DNA from: Euryarchaeota archaeon TMED173
GTDB taxonomy: Archaea; Thermoplasmatota; Poseidoniia; Poseidoniales; Thalassarchaeaceae
Direction of reading: 5' to 3'
Assembly (NCBI GenBank): GCA_002172185.1
Contig: NHHW01000008.1
Span: 1-39,570, forward strand
DNA: 39,570 bases
The position numbers and the translations under genes were made by a program. Shown in pieces: positions 7,053-15,433 of the stretch. The notes beneath the pieces were generated by a model that was not told the origin of the DNA, ran no database searches, and saw only the letters and a program-made list of their open reading frames with translations. Position 1 is the first letter of the stretch, and each line of letters opens with the position of its first letter.

Positions 7053-8612
7053 TCACATCCTGAACACGCCATAGCGCGTTTCCGGCATCGGGGCGTTGAG
7101 GCTGGCGGAAATAGATAGCCCAAGCACGTCTCTGGTGTCCCTTGGATCTATGACCCCATCGTCCCATAGCCTGGCCGATGAGTAGTAGGGGCTGCTCTCT
7201 CGCTCGTACTTGGCGCGAATCTCCTGGGGGTCTTCGTTTCCGACGGTAGAGAGGACGCTAGCTGCCTGTTCACCTCCCATGACGCTGATCCTGGCATTTG
7301 GCCACATGAATAGGAACCTCGGATCATACGCCCTTCCGCACATCCCGTAGTTCCCTGCTCCATGGGAGCCACCTATGATTACGGTGAACTTAGGAACTGG
7401 GACGCAGGAAACTGCAGTGACGAGCTTTGCCCCATCCTTGGCTATGCCGCCGGACTCGGCCTCCCTACCGACCATGAAGCCTGTGATGTTCTGCAGGAAG
7501 ACCAGCGGGATTCCCCTCTGGCCGCACAGCTCTACGAAGTGGGCTCCCTTCATGGAAGACTCGGAGAAGAGAATCCCATTGTTGGCTACTAAGCCAACGG
7601 GGTAACCATGAATCCGCGCGAATCCACAAACGAGTGTGTTTCCATACCGACTCTTGAACTCGTGGAACTTGGAACTGTCCACCACCCTGGAGATTACCTC
7701 CCTAACGTCGTAGGGCGTCCTGTTGTCTGTGGGTATTATGCCCATCAGCTCATCTACTTCGTATGCCGGTGGCTCCGGCTGAGTCGAGTCTAGTCTATGC
7801 TTCGGAGGCACATTGAGGTTCTCAATAACGTTTCTGACCGTTCTAAGTGCCTCTTCCTCGTCCTCAGCATAGTGGTCTGCGACACCAGACTTTGCTGTAT
7901 GGACTTCTGCTCCTCCGAGGTCCTGGGCTGATACCTCTTCGCCCGTCGCTGCCTTGACCAGAGGAGGTCCTGCCAGGAAGATGGTACCATTACCCTTCAC
8001 GATGATCGACTCGTCTGACATGGCTGGGATGTAGGCTCCGCCTGCCGTACAGGAGCCCAACACTGCTGCTACCTGAGGGATTCCCTTGCTGGAGAGGATG
8101 GCCTGATTGCGGAATATCCTGCCGAAGTGAAGCTTGTCTGGGAATACCTCATCCTGCATTGGCAGGAATGCTCCCCCAGAATCGACCAGGTAAATGCATG
8201 GGAGGTTGTTCTCCTCGGCTATCTCCTGCGCTCTGATGTGCTTCTTTACCGTCATTGGGTAGTATGAGCCGCCCTTTACCGTAGCGTCGTTGGCCACGAA
8301 CATACATTCCTTACCGTGAACGACGCCTATGCCTGTGACAATTCCCGCGGACCGGGCTCGGCCGTCATAGAGTCCGTCGGCAGCTAGAGCGGAAGTCTCC
8401 AGGAATGGTGATCCGGGATCGCAGACTTCCGCAATTCTCTCTCTAGGGAGTAGCTTTCCTCTGTCCCTGTGCCTCTGGAAGTGCTGCTGGTCGCCGGCGA
8501 TTCTGACCGAGTCGAGTTTCGACTTCAGGCCCTCTGCTAGTGAGAGGTTCCTCTCACTCCTTTCCGAGAATTCAGAGCTCCCCGTTTCGACCCCGCTTGG
8601 CAGTCTCTCCAT
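7053..8612 (-). CDS. Methylcrotonyl-CoA carboxylase beta (carboxyltransferase) subunit
   Basis: 519 residues from the ATG at 8612, which has GAGCGAGGA just upstream and gives the usual family N-terminus; a longer TTG-initiated frame would overlap the DUF63 gene by about 60 bases. The enzyme transfers CO2 from carboxybiotin to 3-methylcrotonyl-CoA in leucine degradation. Seen: [84 protein letters not shown], and [20 protein letters not shown]. These are the signatures that separate MCC beta (LiuB) from propionyl- and acetyl-CoA carboxylase beta subunits. It is the second gene of a five-gene operon, 64 bases after the DUF63 stop and 4 bases before the crotonase start. Confidence 0.95.
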   Translation of the reverse strand: MERLPSGVETGSSEFSERSERNLSLAEGLKSKLDSVRIAGDQQHFQRHRDRGKLLPRERIAEVCDPGSPFLETSALAADGLYDGRARSAGIVTGIGVVHGKECMFVANDATVKGGSYYPMTVKKHIRAQEIAEENNLPCIYLVDSGGAFLPMQDEVFPDKLHFGRIFRNQAILSSKGIPQVAAVLGSCTAGGAYIPAMSDESIIVKGNGTIFLAGPPLVKAATGEEVSAQDLGGAEVHTAKSGVADHYAEDEEEALRTVRNVIENLNVPPKHRLDSTQPEPPAYEVDELMGIIPTDNRTPYDVREVISRVVDSSKFHEFKSRYGNTLVCGFARIHGYPVGLVANNGILFSESSMKGAHFVELCGQRGIPLVFLQNITGFMVGREAESGGIAKDGAKLVTAVSCVPVPKFTVIIGGSHGAGNYGMCGRAYDPRFLFMWPNARISVMGGEQAASVLSTVGNEDPQEIRAKYERESSPYYSSARLWDDGVIDPRDTRDVLGLSISASLNAPMPETRYGVFRM

Positions 8613-8676
8613 GTTCCTCGCTCTTCGAGAGAGCAGGCGAGACTTCAATGATGGGGCGGGACCTCTGATAGCAGGG

Positions 8677-10002
8677 TTATACTCCGAGGGTGAGTCTGCC
8701 CACATCCCTGAGTCCTGGAGCCATTCCAACCACAAGCATAGCGAGACCGATAAGTAGCCTGAGGTGCCTCTCCCTGCTCTCGAAGTTCAGATTGTAGAAT
8801 ACGTAGTATATCATTCCGGCAAGGGCTACCTTCACTATCGCGAAGAGCCAAACCCCTTCATCGAGAAGTCCGTGGGTGATGCCTAACTTCTCGTTGACCC
8901 AAACTCCAGCGTCGATGACCCTCTGGGAGACCACATGCTTCTCTCCCAGGCCGGGGAAGCCGTCGATTCCTATCCAGGTAGCGAGGCCGTCCATAACCTG
9001 CCCCGCTACAGCTAGGAAGACGATCGGTTGCGCCATCACAGCTCTGGCTCTTAGTGGCTCGATTATATCTCTGTCAGGGTATTTCGAGTTCCTGTAGTCA
9101 TCGTCTGAGAATCCAGGCGATAGTACTCCGGCTACAATTCCCCTTGATGCGAGCTCCTGCGCCGCTTCCTTTCCGTAAGAGTACATCCAGTATGAAATCC
9201 CAATAGGGACTCCGATCACTATCACTAGAGGCCAGACTCGATCAGCATCTGGTGGATCATGAATTGCATAGGATGCGAGGGCCCCGAAGAAGATCAGCGA
9301 CCCCCCCACGCCAGACAGGTAAACCATCCTCTGAACATTTGAAAATGCACCTTCCATCCAGCCTGACCCCCAAGCGAATGCTACTGCGACTATTAGGGAT
9401 ACTGCCATCGGCCACAGAGGGATCTCGGATCCGGACTTCCCTGAGATGGAGGAGGCGTAGAATACGAACTGCATGATGATGAGTCCGGTAGCAACTATCT
9501 CCAGGTCGGCTTTCTTCTGAGATCCCTCTCTCTGTGCTCGGTCCAGAGATAAGCCCAAGGCTCCCGCAAGAATCACCCAAGCCGCGGCCTGGAAGTGTAT
9601 CCCGGGACTCACGAAGTAAGGAGCGAGTCCTGCACCGAACATCTCAGCATCCTCGGCCACTTCCCCAAACGCTGCCCATGTGATGAATGGGAGGAGGGCG
9701 AGGATGCTGGAATCACTGGGGTCTACGCCGATTCCCCTGAGCCATGCAGAAAGGGACAGGACGAACAGCCCCAGAACAACCGCGTAGGTCATCGTATTGA
9801 CAGGGTTGTATCCGGAGTCACCCGTGGACTCCCCCCTGATCGGGTCGATGAAGTACTCGAAAAGACCGTCTGATAGAGGATTCTGAACCTCAGCCCACTC
9901 CAGGCCAAGGCCCAGCAGGATCAGTAGGAAAATCGCGACGAGTCCGTTAGTGGCCCATCTCTCGTAGTCGTGAGGCTCGTCCAGGGGGTTGTTCACGGAC
10001 AA
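8677..10002 (-). CDS. DUF63-family integral membrane protein
   Basis: 441 residues with roughly nine to ten hydrophobic segments spread over the whole length, so an integral membrane protein. The N-terminal region LFEYFIDPI followed by [11 protein letters not shown], and the later [20 protein letters not shown], match the pattern of the archaeal DUF63 family, whose function is not known. The start is not ATG: a TTG at 10002 or a GTG at 9996 are both possible and neither has a clear ribosome-binding sequence. It lies between the KH protein stop (35 bases away) and the MCC beta gene, which it precedes by 64 bases, so it may be co-transcribed with the leucine-catabolic genes. Whether it is functionally linked to them is unknown. 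Confidence 0.82.
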   Translation of the reverse strand: MSVNNPLDEPHDYERWATNGLVAIFLLILLGLGLEWAEVQNPLSDGLFEYFIDPIRGESTGDSGYNPVNTMTYAVVLGLFVLSLSAWLRGIGVDPSDSSILALLPFITWAAFGEVAEDAEMFGAGLAPYFVSPGIHFQAAAWVILAGALGLSLDRAQREGSQKKADLEIVATGLIIMQFVFYASSISGKSGSEIPLWPMAVSLIVAVAFAWGSGWMEGAFSNVQRMVYLSGVGGSLIFFGALASYAIHDPPDADRVWPLVIVIGVPIGISYWMYSYGKEAAQELASRGIVAGVLSPGFSDDDYRNSKYPDRDIIEPLRARAVMAQPIVFLAVAGQVMDGLATWIGIDGFPGLGEKHVVSQRVIDAGVWVNEKLGITHGLLDEGVWLFAIVKVALAGMIYYVFYNLNFESRERHLRLLIGLAMLVVGMAPGLRDVGRLTLGV

Positions 10003-10037
10003 ACGAGAAGAGTGCCCCGCTTATGCGTGACGGTCTC

Positions 10038-10715
10038 TCACTCCTCCTCGAAAGCGATACTCTCGCCCTCTTCTAGTTCGACAGAAGCCTTCATTCTGGC
10101 CTCTGAGAACCCGGGAACCATATTCTCGAAGGAGTCCGATTGGGAGGAGCTCTTGTCTCTGAATGTCTCTAGGTTCTTTGAACGCAGCCTCTGCCTCCTC
10201 TTGTCCTGCTCTATTCCGAACAGGACAGTGCTGTGCTCCGAACCCCCAAGAATCCCCTCTATTGCTGGAGTGGCCAATGACAGCCCTTCATTATCCCCGA
10301 TAACCGAAACGGTAGATCCGTAGACTGCGATCTGACAAGACGACATCTCCTCTAGCAGTGTCCTTATCCTCCCGTTGGTGCCGATTAGCCTACTCCTCAT
10401 CCTCCTAGTCTGGTTTGGCTGGCGTCCCACCCACTCCCTGATGTCATACATTCTCAGGAATACCTCGTCGTCTACAAGCTGAATCGCACGCTCGGGGGAG
10501 AAACCTCTAGCTATTGCAGTGATTACGTCAGGGGCTTTCATCCTCCTGACAGGGTCTGGTTTATCCTCCCAATAAATTGACACATCGCCAGTTTGCGAGT
10601 CTATACTCAGCTTTCCCCCTAACGCCTTCTCCATCTTCTTCTTGGTCTTGCCGGACTTCCCGATGAGCACTGCTATACGGTCCTTGGGAACCCTACTGAG
10701 GTGCTCCATGGCCAT
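10038..10715 (-). CDS. KH-domain RNA-binding protein, archaeal Dim2/Pno1-like
   Basis: 225 residues. Two KH domains: the first begins VPKDRIAVLIGKSGKTKKKM (GKSG loop, about residues 9-70), the second RSRLIGTNGRIRTLLEEM with a QIAVYGSTVSVIG strand (GTNG loop, about 107-142). This arrangement and the gene order aIF1A, RIO1, KH identify the archaeal homologue of eukaryotic Dim2/Pno1, which binds the 3' end of small-subunit rRNA during ribosome maturation. Residues about 165-225 form a charged, low-complexity tail ending in an acidic run, longer than I expect for archaeal members. Two nearby ATGs (10715 and 10709) are possible. It starts 19 bases after the RIO1 stop. Confidence 0.88.
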   Translation of the reverse strand: MAMEHLSRVPKDRIAVLIGKSGKTKKKMEKALGGKLSIDSQTGDVSIYWEDKPDPVRRMKAPDVITAIARGFSPERAIQLVDDEVFLRMYDIREWVGRQPNQTRRMRSRLIGTNGRIRTLLEEMSSCQIAVYGSTVSVIGDNEGLSLATPAIEGILGGSEHSTVLFGIEQDKRRQRLRSKNLETFRDKSSSQSDSFENMVPGFSEARMKASVELEEGESIAFEEE

Positions 10716-10734
10716 ACCAAGCGGTAGTGTCGCT

Positions 10735-11613
10735 TTAATCCACGCTTGTGAGGTCTGGCACGGGTCCGTCGAGAACTCGTACTAGGCTATCAGCGACCTG
10801 GGCATCGCCACCCTGGCGCCCGTACCACTCCGTCAGCCTCGTCACGTCCCTGACTAGGAACTCCTTGGCACTGGGGTGCCTAGTTGTTACAGCCTGTCCC
10901 GCATCGATTACCCATGGAGAACCCTCGTGCCACAGGACGTTGTACTCGCTGAAGTCGGCATGCACCAAGTCGCAATCTTGCCAGATTACCGCGGCTATCT
11001 CTAGAAGATCCTGGAAGACTTCAGAGGGATTGTCCACTCTCACGTCCTTCAGCCTAGGACTAGCCGACTGCTCGTCTCCAATGAACTGCATGACGAGTAC
11101 GTTCTTCAGGTTCATCATTGGTTCCGGGACCCTCAGGCCGCTCTTCCTCATCCTCTTTAGATTCCTGAACTCCTTCCTGACCCATATGTTAACCAACTCT
11201 CTGTGTCTCCTGGAAAGACCGGAGAATCTCGGGTCTCCGTCGATATATTTCGAGAGCCCTTTGAATACTGCGTTTGTAGTGTGAAAGATCTTGACAGCCA
11301 GCGGACCTCCTGCACTAGAAGTAGCACGGAATACATGAGCTTCCTTTCCCCTAGCAATGGGATAGTCGATTGTCTCTATTTCGCCCTGCTGCATGATCTT
11401 GTGTAGGGCGAGAAGCGTGGATCGATCGAATACCTGATCGAAAACCCTCCTATCTACCCATTCGAATCGCCCCTTGCCCATGACTCCCTGCAGGGAGTAC
11501 TCGATATCCTCGAACATTCGCTTGTACTTGGGCTCGGATATCCACTCGTGCTTACGCTCAGACCTCATCATCATGTCTAGGTCTGGCTCCTCCCAGTCCT
11601 CTTCAGAAGGCAT
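10735..11613 (-). CDS. rio1: RIO1-type serine/threonine protein kinase
   Basis: 292 residues. Atypical RIO kinase acting in 40S/30S subunit maturation. Visible elements: nucleotide-binding loop ARGKEAHVF (87-95; usually STGKEA in the family), the ATP-contacting Lys in LAVKIF (K108), the RIO-specific region KGLSKYIDGDPRFSG (118-132), the hinge LVMQFIGD, the catalytic loop LVHADFSEYNVLWH (D220, N225) and the metal-binding Asp in VIDAGQAVTTRHP (D237). These are RIO1 rather than RIO2 features, and no N-terminal winged helix is present. The ATG at 11613 is 4 bases after the aIF1A stop with GGGTGA just upstream, so translation is probably coupled. Confidence 0.95.
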   Translation of the reverse strand: MPSEEDWEEPDLDMMMRSERKHEWISEPKYKRMFEDIEYSLQGVMGKGRFEWVDRRVFDQVFDRSTLLALHKIMQQGEIETIDYPIARGKEAHVFRATSSAGGPLAVKIFHTTNAVFKGLSKYIDGDPRFSGLSRRHRELVNIWVRKEFRNLKRMRKSGLRVPEPMMNLKNVLVMQFIGDEQSASPRLKDVRVDNPSEVFQDLLEIAAVIWQDCDLVHADFSEYNVLWHEGSPWVIDAGQAVTTRHPSAKEFLVRDVTRLTEWYGRQGGDAQVADSLVRVLDGPVPDLTSVD

Positions 11614-11617
11614 CTTT

Positions 11618-12133
11618 TCACCCGAAGAAGGAGTCTATGTCGTCTTCCTGATCATCGACTGGAGTAGGGGCCTCCTCAGGGGGCTCCTCTTCTGCTTCTT
11701 GTTCAATAATCTCCGGATCCTCCTCAGTTCTGGATTCTGACTCCTCCCGATCCTCGACCTCGCTGTCTCTTTTCATCCCGAACAAATCGACTATCTCTGG
11801 TAGGACACCCTTTCTGGATAGGTACAGAGACTGGGTCTTGGTATACCTCATGCAGACGTTTGCCTTCTCGTCCTGGAACTCCCATGGCTGGATTACAATT
11901 AGGTCACCCTCCCTCACCCACTGCCTCCTTCTCATCTTCCCGGGAATCCTGGCAAGTCTGGTCTCTCCGTCCTCGCATATTGAGCGGACCCTCCTACCAC
12001 CGAGTATCTGGTCCGCAATGGCGAACATTTCGTTCACCTTCCGCTTAGGTAGCGGTACCCTGATCCTGTTCCCACTCCCTGATTCCATCTGGGCAAGGAG
12101 CTCGGTGTCGACTGCTTCCTCTCTGCGTGCCAT
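11618..12133 (-). CDS. Translation initiation factor 1A (aIF1A) with long acidic C-terminal tail
   Basis: 171 residues; archaeal aIF1A is usually about 100-115. Residues about 22-105 are the S1-like OB fold: RVPLPKRKVNEMFAIADQIL, GGRRVRSICEDGETRLARIP, GKMRRRQWVREGDLIVIQPW. It binds the A site of the small subunit and works with aIF1, aIF2 and aIF5B in start selection and subunit joining. Residues 122-171 are extremely rich in Asp and Glu and end DDQEDDIDSFFG, recalling the acidic C-terminal tail of eukaryotic eIF1A that ends DIDDI and contacts eIF5B. No Shine-Dalgarno sequence is visible before the ATG at 12133; a TATA-like TTATAG about 40 bases upstream suggests a separate promoter downstream of nuoN. 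First gene of the aIF1A-RIO1-KH cluster. Confidence 0.95.
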   Translation of the reverse strand: MARREEAVDTELLAQMESGSGNRIRVPLPKRKVNEMFAIADQILGGRRVRSICEDGETRLARIPGKMRRRQWVREGDLIVIQPWEFQDEKANVCMRYTKTQSLYLSRKGVLPEIVDLFGMKRDSEVEDREESESRTEEDPEIIEQEAEEEPPEEAPTPVDDQEDDIDSFFG

Positions 12134-12170
12134 TGGTCGTCGGGCATGGGCTGCATATGTGAAGTTGAGC

Positions 12171-12178
12171 CTATAATC
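12171..12178 (-). promoter_or_regulatory. Putative promoter (TATA-like) of the aIF1A-RIO1-KH cluster
   Basis: On the minus strand, GATTATAG begins in the nuoN stop codon and lies about 40 bases before the aIF1A ATG. With a 25-base TATA-to-start distance the leader would be about 15 bases. The 43-base gap is one of the wider ones in this part of the window and marks a change from respiratory to translation genes. Support is by position and sequence only. Confidence 0.35.
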
Positions 12179-13865
12179 AGGACATCAGGGCCACTGCGGC
12201 ATCTTCTGCGAGACCGATTAGGAGCTCGCTAGAGGGGCCGATCCCGAAGGCTAGAGAAAGGATAGCCATCGTCACCACGACTCCCCGCACCATCGGGCTT
12301 ACCGGTGAGCCCGAGTCCCCTTCGTCTGGCTCGAAGAACATCACCATCCCGATTCTAAGGTAGTAGAACATCGAGAGGGCGCTGTTAAGCACGACCGCGA
12401 CAGCTAGCCAGAAGACTGGTTCGACGCTGGTTGCCCAGGAAAGTACAGTGGAAGCCCCCCCGGTTCCTGCGGAGACGCTAACGATCCCGTTGATCATGAG
12501 AAGCTTTGACAGGAACCCGGAGAAGGGCGGGACCCCTGCTAGTGAGAGCATGAAGACGAACATGGAAGCCGCTAGGAGAGGGTCTCTGCTGGAGAGGCCA
12601 TTCAGACCGGAGACGTTGTGACTGCCTCCCTCCCTCTCTATTGAGGAGAGCACCATGAATGGCCCCATCTTGAACAGGACCAGCACGCATAGGTGGAACA
12701 GGACTGCGGTAAGGATCATTTCAGTGCCAGCCTGTCCAGCGAGGCCTGATCCTATCGCCGAGATAGCGGCAAGCATGTAGCCCGCATGGGCGACGCTCGA
12801 GTATGCAAGTACCCTCTTCGGATTGTCACTGGAGAGGGCAGCGAGGTTTCCCCATGTCATTGTTATCACCGATATCCCTCCGAGTGTTACGAACCAGAAG
12901 GCCTCGCCCGAAACTGGCATGGCTATTGTCACTAGTAGCCTTATCAGTGCTGCGAATCCCATGGCTTTCGAGGCGGTGGCGAGAACTCCCGCCACCATCG
13001 AGGAAGCTCCTGAATAGGCGTCCGGTATGGCCAGGTGGAATGGTGCGGCGCCGACCTTGAAGCCGAAAGCGACCAGCATCAGCCCCACGCCTGAAGCTGC
13101 GATTGGGTCGAGTGTTTCCATTGACTTCCAAGATTCGGAAAGATCCTCGATAGCAAGGCTACCGTTCCATAGGTATAGCAATGACATGCCGTAAATCCCC
13201 GCTGCGGATGCGACCGATCCTACGATAAAGTACTTCATTCCAGCTTCCCCTCCTGCACCTGTCTCCTTGTGGAATCCGACCAGAACGTAGGAGGAGAGAG
13301 AGGCGAGCTCGAGGCAAACGAAGAGCATGAACAGGTGTGTAGACTTGGCCATAAGGGACATTCCCAGACCTAGCGTCAGTAGCAGGATATGGAAATCTGC
13401 CTGCCTCCTGTTGTCGTAAAGAGCAGTGGTCTTCTCCGACTCAGACTCTTCATCGTCTTCCTCGGTGGGTATCGGGGCACTATTGTCGGCAGGTAGCCTC
13501 TGAGCGGCTGAAATGGTGCAAAGGATCAGTACGGCAAGGAAAACGTTCGTGAGCAGAATACTGAACTGATTGACCTCAAGGGAGCTCCCAATCGATCCGG
13601 ACTGCGGAGGGTCGAAAAGGGCCAGAAGGGAGGCTAGAAGCGAGGTTCCAAGGGTGGCTAGGGCGATCCTATTGGGAACCCGCGGATCCCTGGTTGCGGC
13701 GAATCTGGTACCGCCAATCAGTACCGGGACACGGAAACTAGTAAGAGGGATCCTGAACCTTGCGTCACCTAGGTTTGGGAAGATAATTATTGCCAATAAT
13801 CCGATGGTCATGATTAGCTCAGGGAGAAGCAGCTGGACGTCTATGCCATCCAATTCCGAAGTCAT
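12177..13865 (-). CDS. nuoN: NADH-quinone oxidoreductase-type subunit N
   Basis: 562 residues, an antiporter-like proton-pumping subunit of the membrane arm of complex I. Many hydrophobic segments are visible; family landmarks include CLELASLSSYVLVGFHK (Glu of TM5 and the helix after it), VAFGFKVGAAPFHLAIPDAYSGA (Lys of TM7 and the broken helix), and KRVLAYSSVAHAGYML. A hydrophilic, acidic insertion (about 125-150, EEDDEESESEKT) sits in a loop between helices. The ATG at 13865 overlaps the nuoM stop as ATGA. Last gene of the nuo operon, followed after 43 bases by the translation cluster. Confidence 0.95.
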   Translation of the reverse strand: MTSELDGIDVQLLLPELIMTIGLLAIIIFPNLGDARFRIPLTSFRVPVLIGGTRFAATRDPRVPNRIALATLGTSLLASLLALFDPPQSGSIGSSLEVNQFSILLTNVFLAVLILCTISAAQRLPADNSAPIPTEEDDEESESEKTTALYDNRRQADFHILLLTLGLGMSLMAKSTHLFMLFVCLELASLSSYVLVGFHKETGAGGEAGMKYFIVGSVASAAGIYGMSLLYLWNGSLAIEDLSESWKSMETLDPIAASGVGLMLVAFGFKVGAAPFHLAIPDAYSGASSMVAGVLATASKAMGFAALIRLLVTIAMPVSGEAFWFVTLGGISVITMTWGNLAALSSDNPKRVLAYSSVAHAGYMLAAISAIGSGLAGQAGTEMILTAVLFHLCVLVLFKMGPFMVLSSIEREGGSHNVSGLNGLSSRDPLLAASMFVFMLSLAGVPPFSGFLSKLLMINGIVSVSAGTGGASTVLSWATSVEPVFWLAVAVVLNSALSMFYYLRIGMVMFFEPDEGDSGSPVSPMVRGVVVTMAILSLAFGIGPSSELLIGLAEDAAVALMS

Positions 13866-15433
13866 GGCCTTACCCCCTCTGACTGCATCGCCTCGATGAG
13901 GAGGTCGACCATCACCTCAGTGCTCCAATGAGACATCATGTCCCAGAAGAAGAAGGGCAGTATTCCAAACAGTATCGTTAGTGCCCCGAGTATGATCATG
14001 CCGGCGTTTTCGTGCCATGTAATGTCCCTGGGTTCGTGATGCAGTGTGTCGGGCATCTGACCCTCGTGTGGGTCATTGGACTCGAAGATGGTTCTCTGCA
14101 TGGATGTGAGGTAGTAAACTGCGGTGATAATCAGAGTTAGTGAAGGTATCATTACCCACCATCCGAAAGTCATCCAGAAGGCTATGAGGATTGCCACCTC
14201 AGCTACGAAACCAGCCATCAGGGGAAGACCTAGGCTGGCCATCCATCCTAGCATCATGTGTCCTGCCAGCCATGGACTGTGATGGGCTATCCCCCTCATC
14301 GAACCTATTTCCAGTGTGTGGTAGTGATGCTTGAAAGCTCCAGCGACGGCGAAAAGCAGGGGGCTGATTATACCGTGTGCGAACATCATGAACAGCGCTC
14401 CTGCGATGCCGAGCGGTTGCATAGTGGCGATTCCCAGGAAGATCAGCCCCATGTGGGAGACGGATGAGTATGCTACCATTCTCTTGAGGTTGGACTGGCC
14501 CATACAGACCCAAGCGCCGTACGCTAGACTGGCCATACCCAAGGCAACTAGGAGAGGCGTGAAAACGACGGTTGAGCCCGGGAAGGTGGTAACGGCTACC
14601 CTGAGGAATCCGTACGCTCCCATTTTCAGCATCACGCCAGCTAGGATCATCGATCCGGCGGTGGGAGCCTGAACATGCGCGTCAGGCAGCCAGGTGTGGA
14701 CCGGTACACTAGGCATCTTGGTAGCGAATCCTATAAGCAGCAGGAACCAGACTAGATGTCTTAGACCCTCGGTCATAGAGTCCCCAGACTCGAGCATGAC
14801 AAGCATGTCGAACGTCCTCTCGGAGAGAGAAGATCCGGTGTTGAAGTACATCACCAGGATTCCGATCAGCATTAGGACGCTAGCTGTGAAGGTGTAGATG
14901 AAGAACTTCATCGCCGCATATCGCCTGTCATCCCCTCCCCAGACGAGAATCAGGAAGAACATCGGTATCAGCGTCATCTCCCAGAAAACATAGAACACGA
15001 ATAGATCCAAAGAGACGAAGACTCCGATCATGGCTCCTTCCATGACCAGTAGAAGCGGGTGGAAGTAGTGCCCCTTCTTGGCATCCCATTCGACAAGCAT
15101 CGAAAGTGGAACTACCAAGGCGGTGAGCCAGATCATCGGTAGTGACAAGGCATCCGCCCCGACGTGCCATGATACACCTATCTGTGGGATTAGAGATACA
15201 GGTGAGTTCATCAACTCGAAATCTCCTAAGTCGAGGGACAACCAGTCAAGATCGCTGAAGGATGTAGTGGCAGCCCAAGTTGAAATTGCAAGTAGTGCAA
15301 GGGAGACTCCCATACAGATGTTCCTTGATATGCTCTTCACCTGCTCAGAGGCAGGTCCCGGTAGCATGTGGGGTAGTGCCATCAGCAGTAGTCCAACTGC
15401 AATGGGGCTGAGTGTGATAATGGTGAGTATCAA
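13862..15433 (-). CDS. nuoM: NADH-quinone oxidoreductase-type subunit M
   Basis: 523 residues, antiporter-like proton-pumping subunit. The start is a TTG at 15433 overlapping the nuoL stop as TTGA, with GGGGTGA 4-5 bases upstream. The open frame runs 142 codons further upstream, but those residues are an Arg-rich shadow of nuoL, not protein. The chosen start gives a hydrophobic N-terminal helix (ILTIITLSPIAVGLLLMAL) as expected. Landmarks: FYVFWEMTLIPMFFLI (TM5 Glu), ATKMPSVPVHTWLPDAHVQA (TM7 Lys and broken helix), SILAGVMLKMGAYGFLR, KRMVAYSSVSHMGLI. nuoN follows with an ATGA overlap. Confidence 0.95.
   Translation of the reverse strand: MILTIITLSPIAVGLLLMALPHMLPGPASEQVKSISRNICMGVSLALLAISTWAATTSFSDLDWLSLDLGDFELMNSPVSLIPQIGVSWHVGADALSLPMIWLTALVVPLSMLVEWDAKKGHYFHPLLLVMEGAMIGVFVSLDLFVFYVFWEMTLIPMFFLILVWGGDDRRYAAMKFFIYTFTASVLMLIGILVMYFNTGSSLSERTFDMLVMLESGDSMTEGLRHLVWFLLLIGFATKMPSVPVHTWLPDAHVQAPTAGSMILAGVMLKMGAYGFLRVAVTTFPGSTVVFTPLLVALGMASLAYGAWVCMGQSNLKRMVAYSSVSHMGLIFLGIATMQPLGIAGALFMMFAHGIISPLLFAVAGAFKHHYHTLEIGSMRGIAHHSPWLAGHMMLGWMASLGLPLMAGFVAEVAILIAFWMTFGWWVMIPSLTLIITAVYYLTSMQRTIFESNDPHEGQMPDTLHHEPRDITWHENAGMIILGALTILFGILPFFFWDMMSHWSTEVMVDLLIEAMQSEGVRP

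Noticed and set aside
10748-11284. 178-codon open frame on the plus strand opposite the RIO1 kinase gene
   Set aside because: Shadow of a conserved kinase gene; no domain pattern, no promoter or ribosome-binding site seen.
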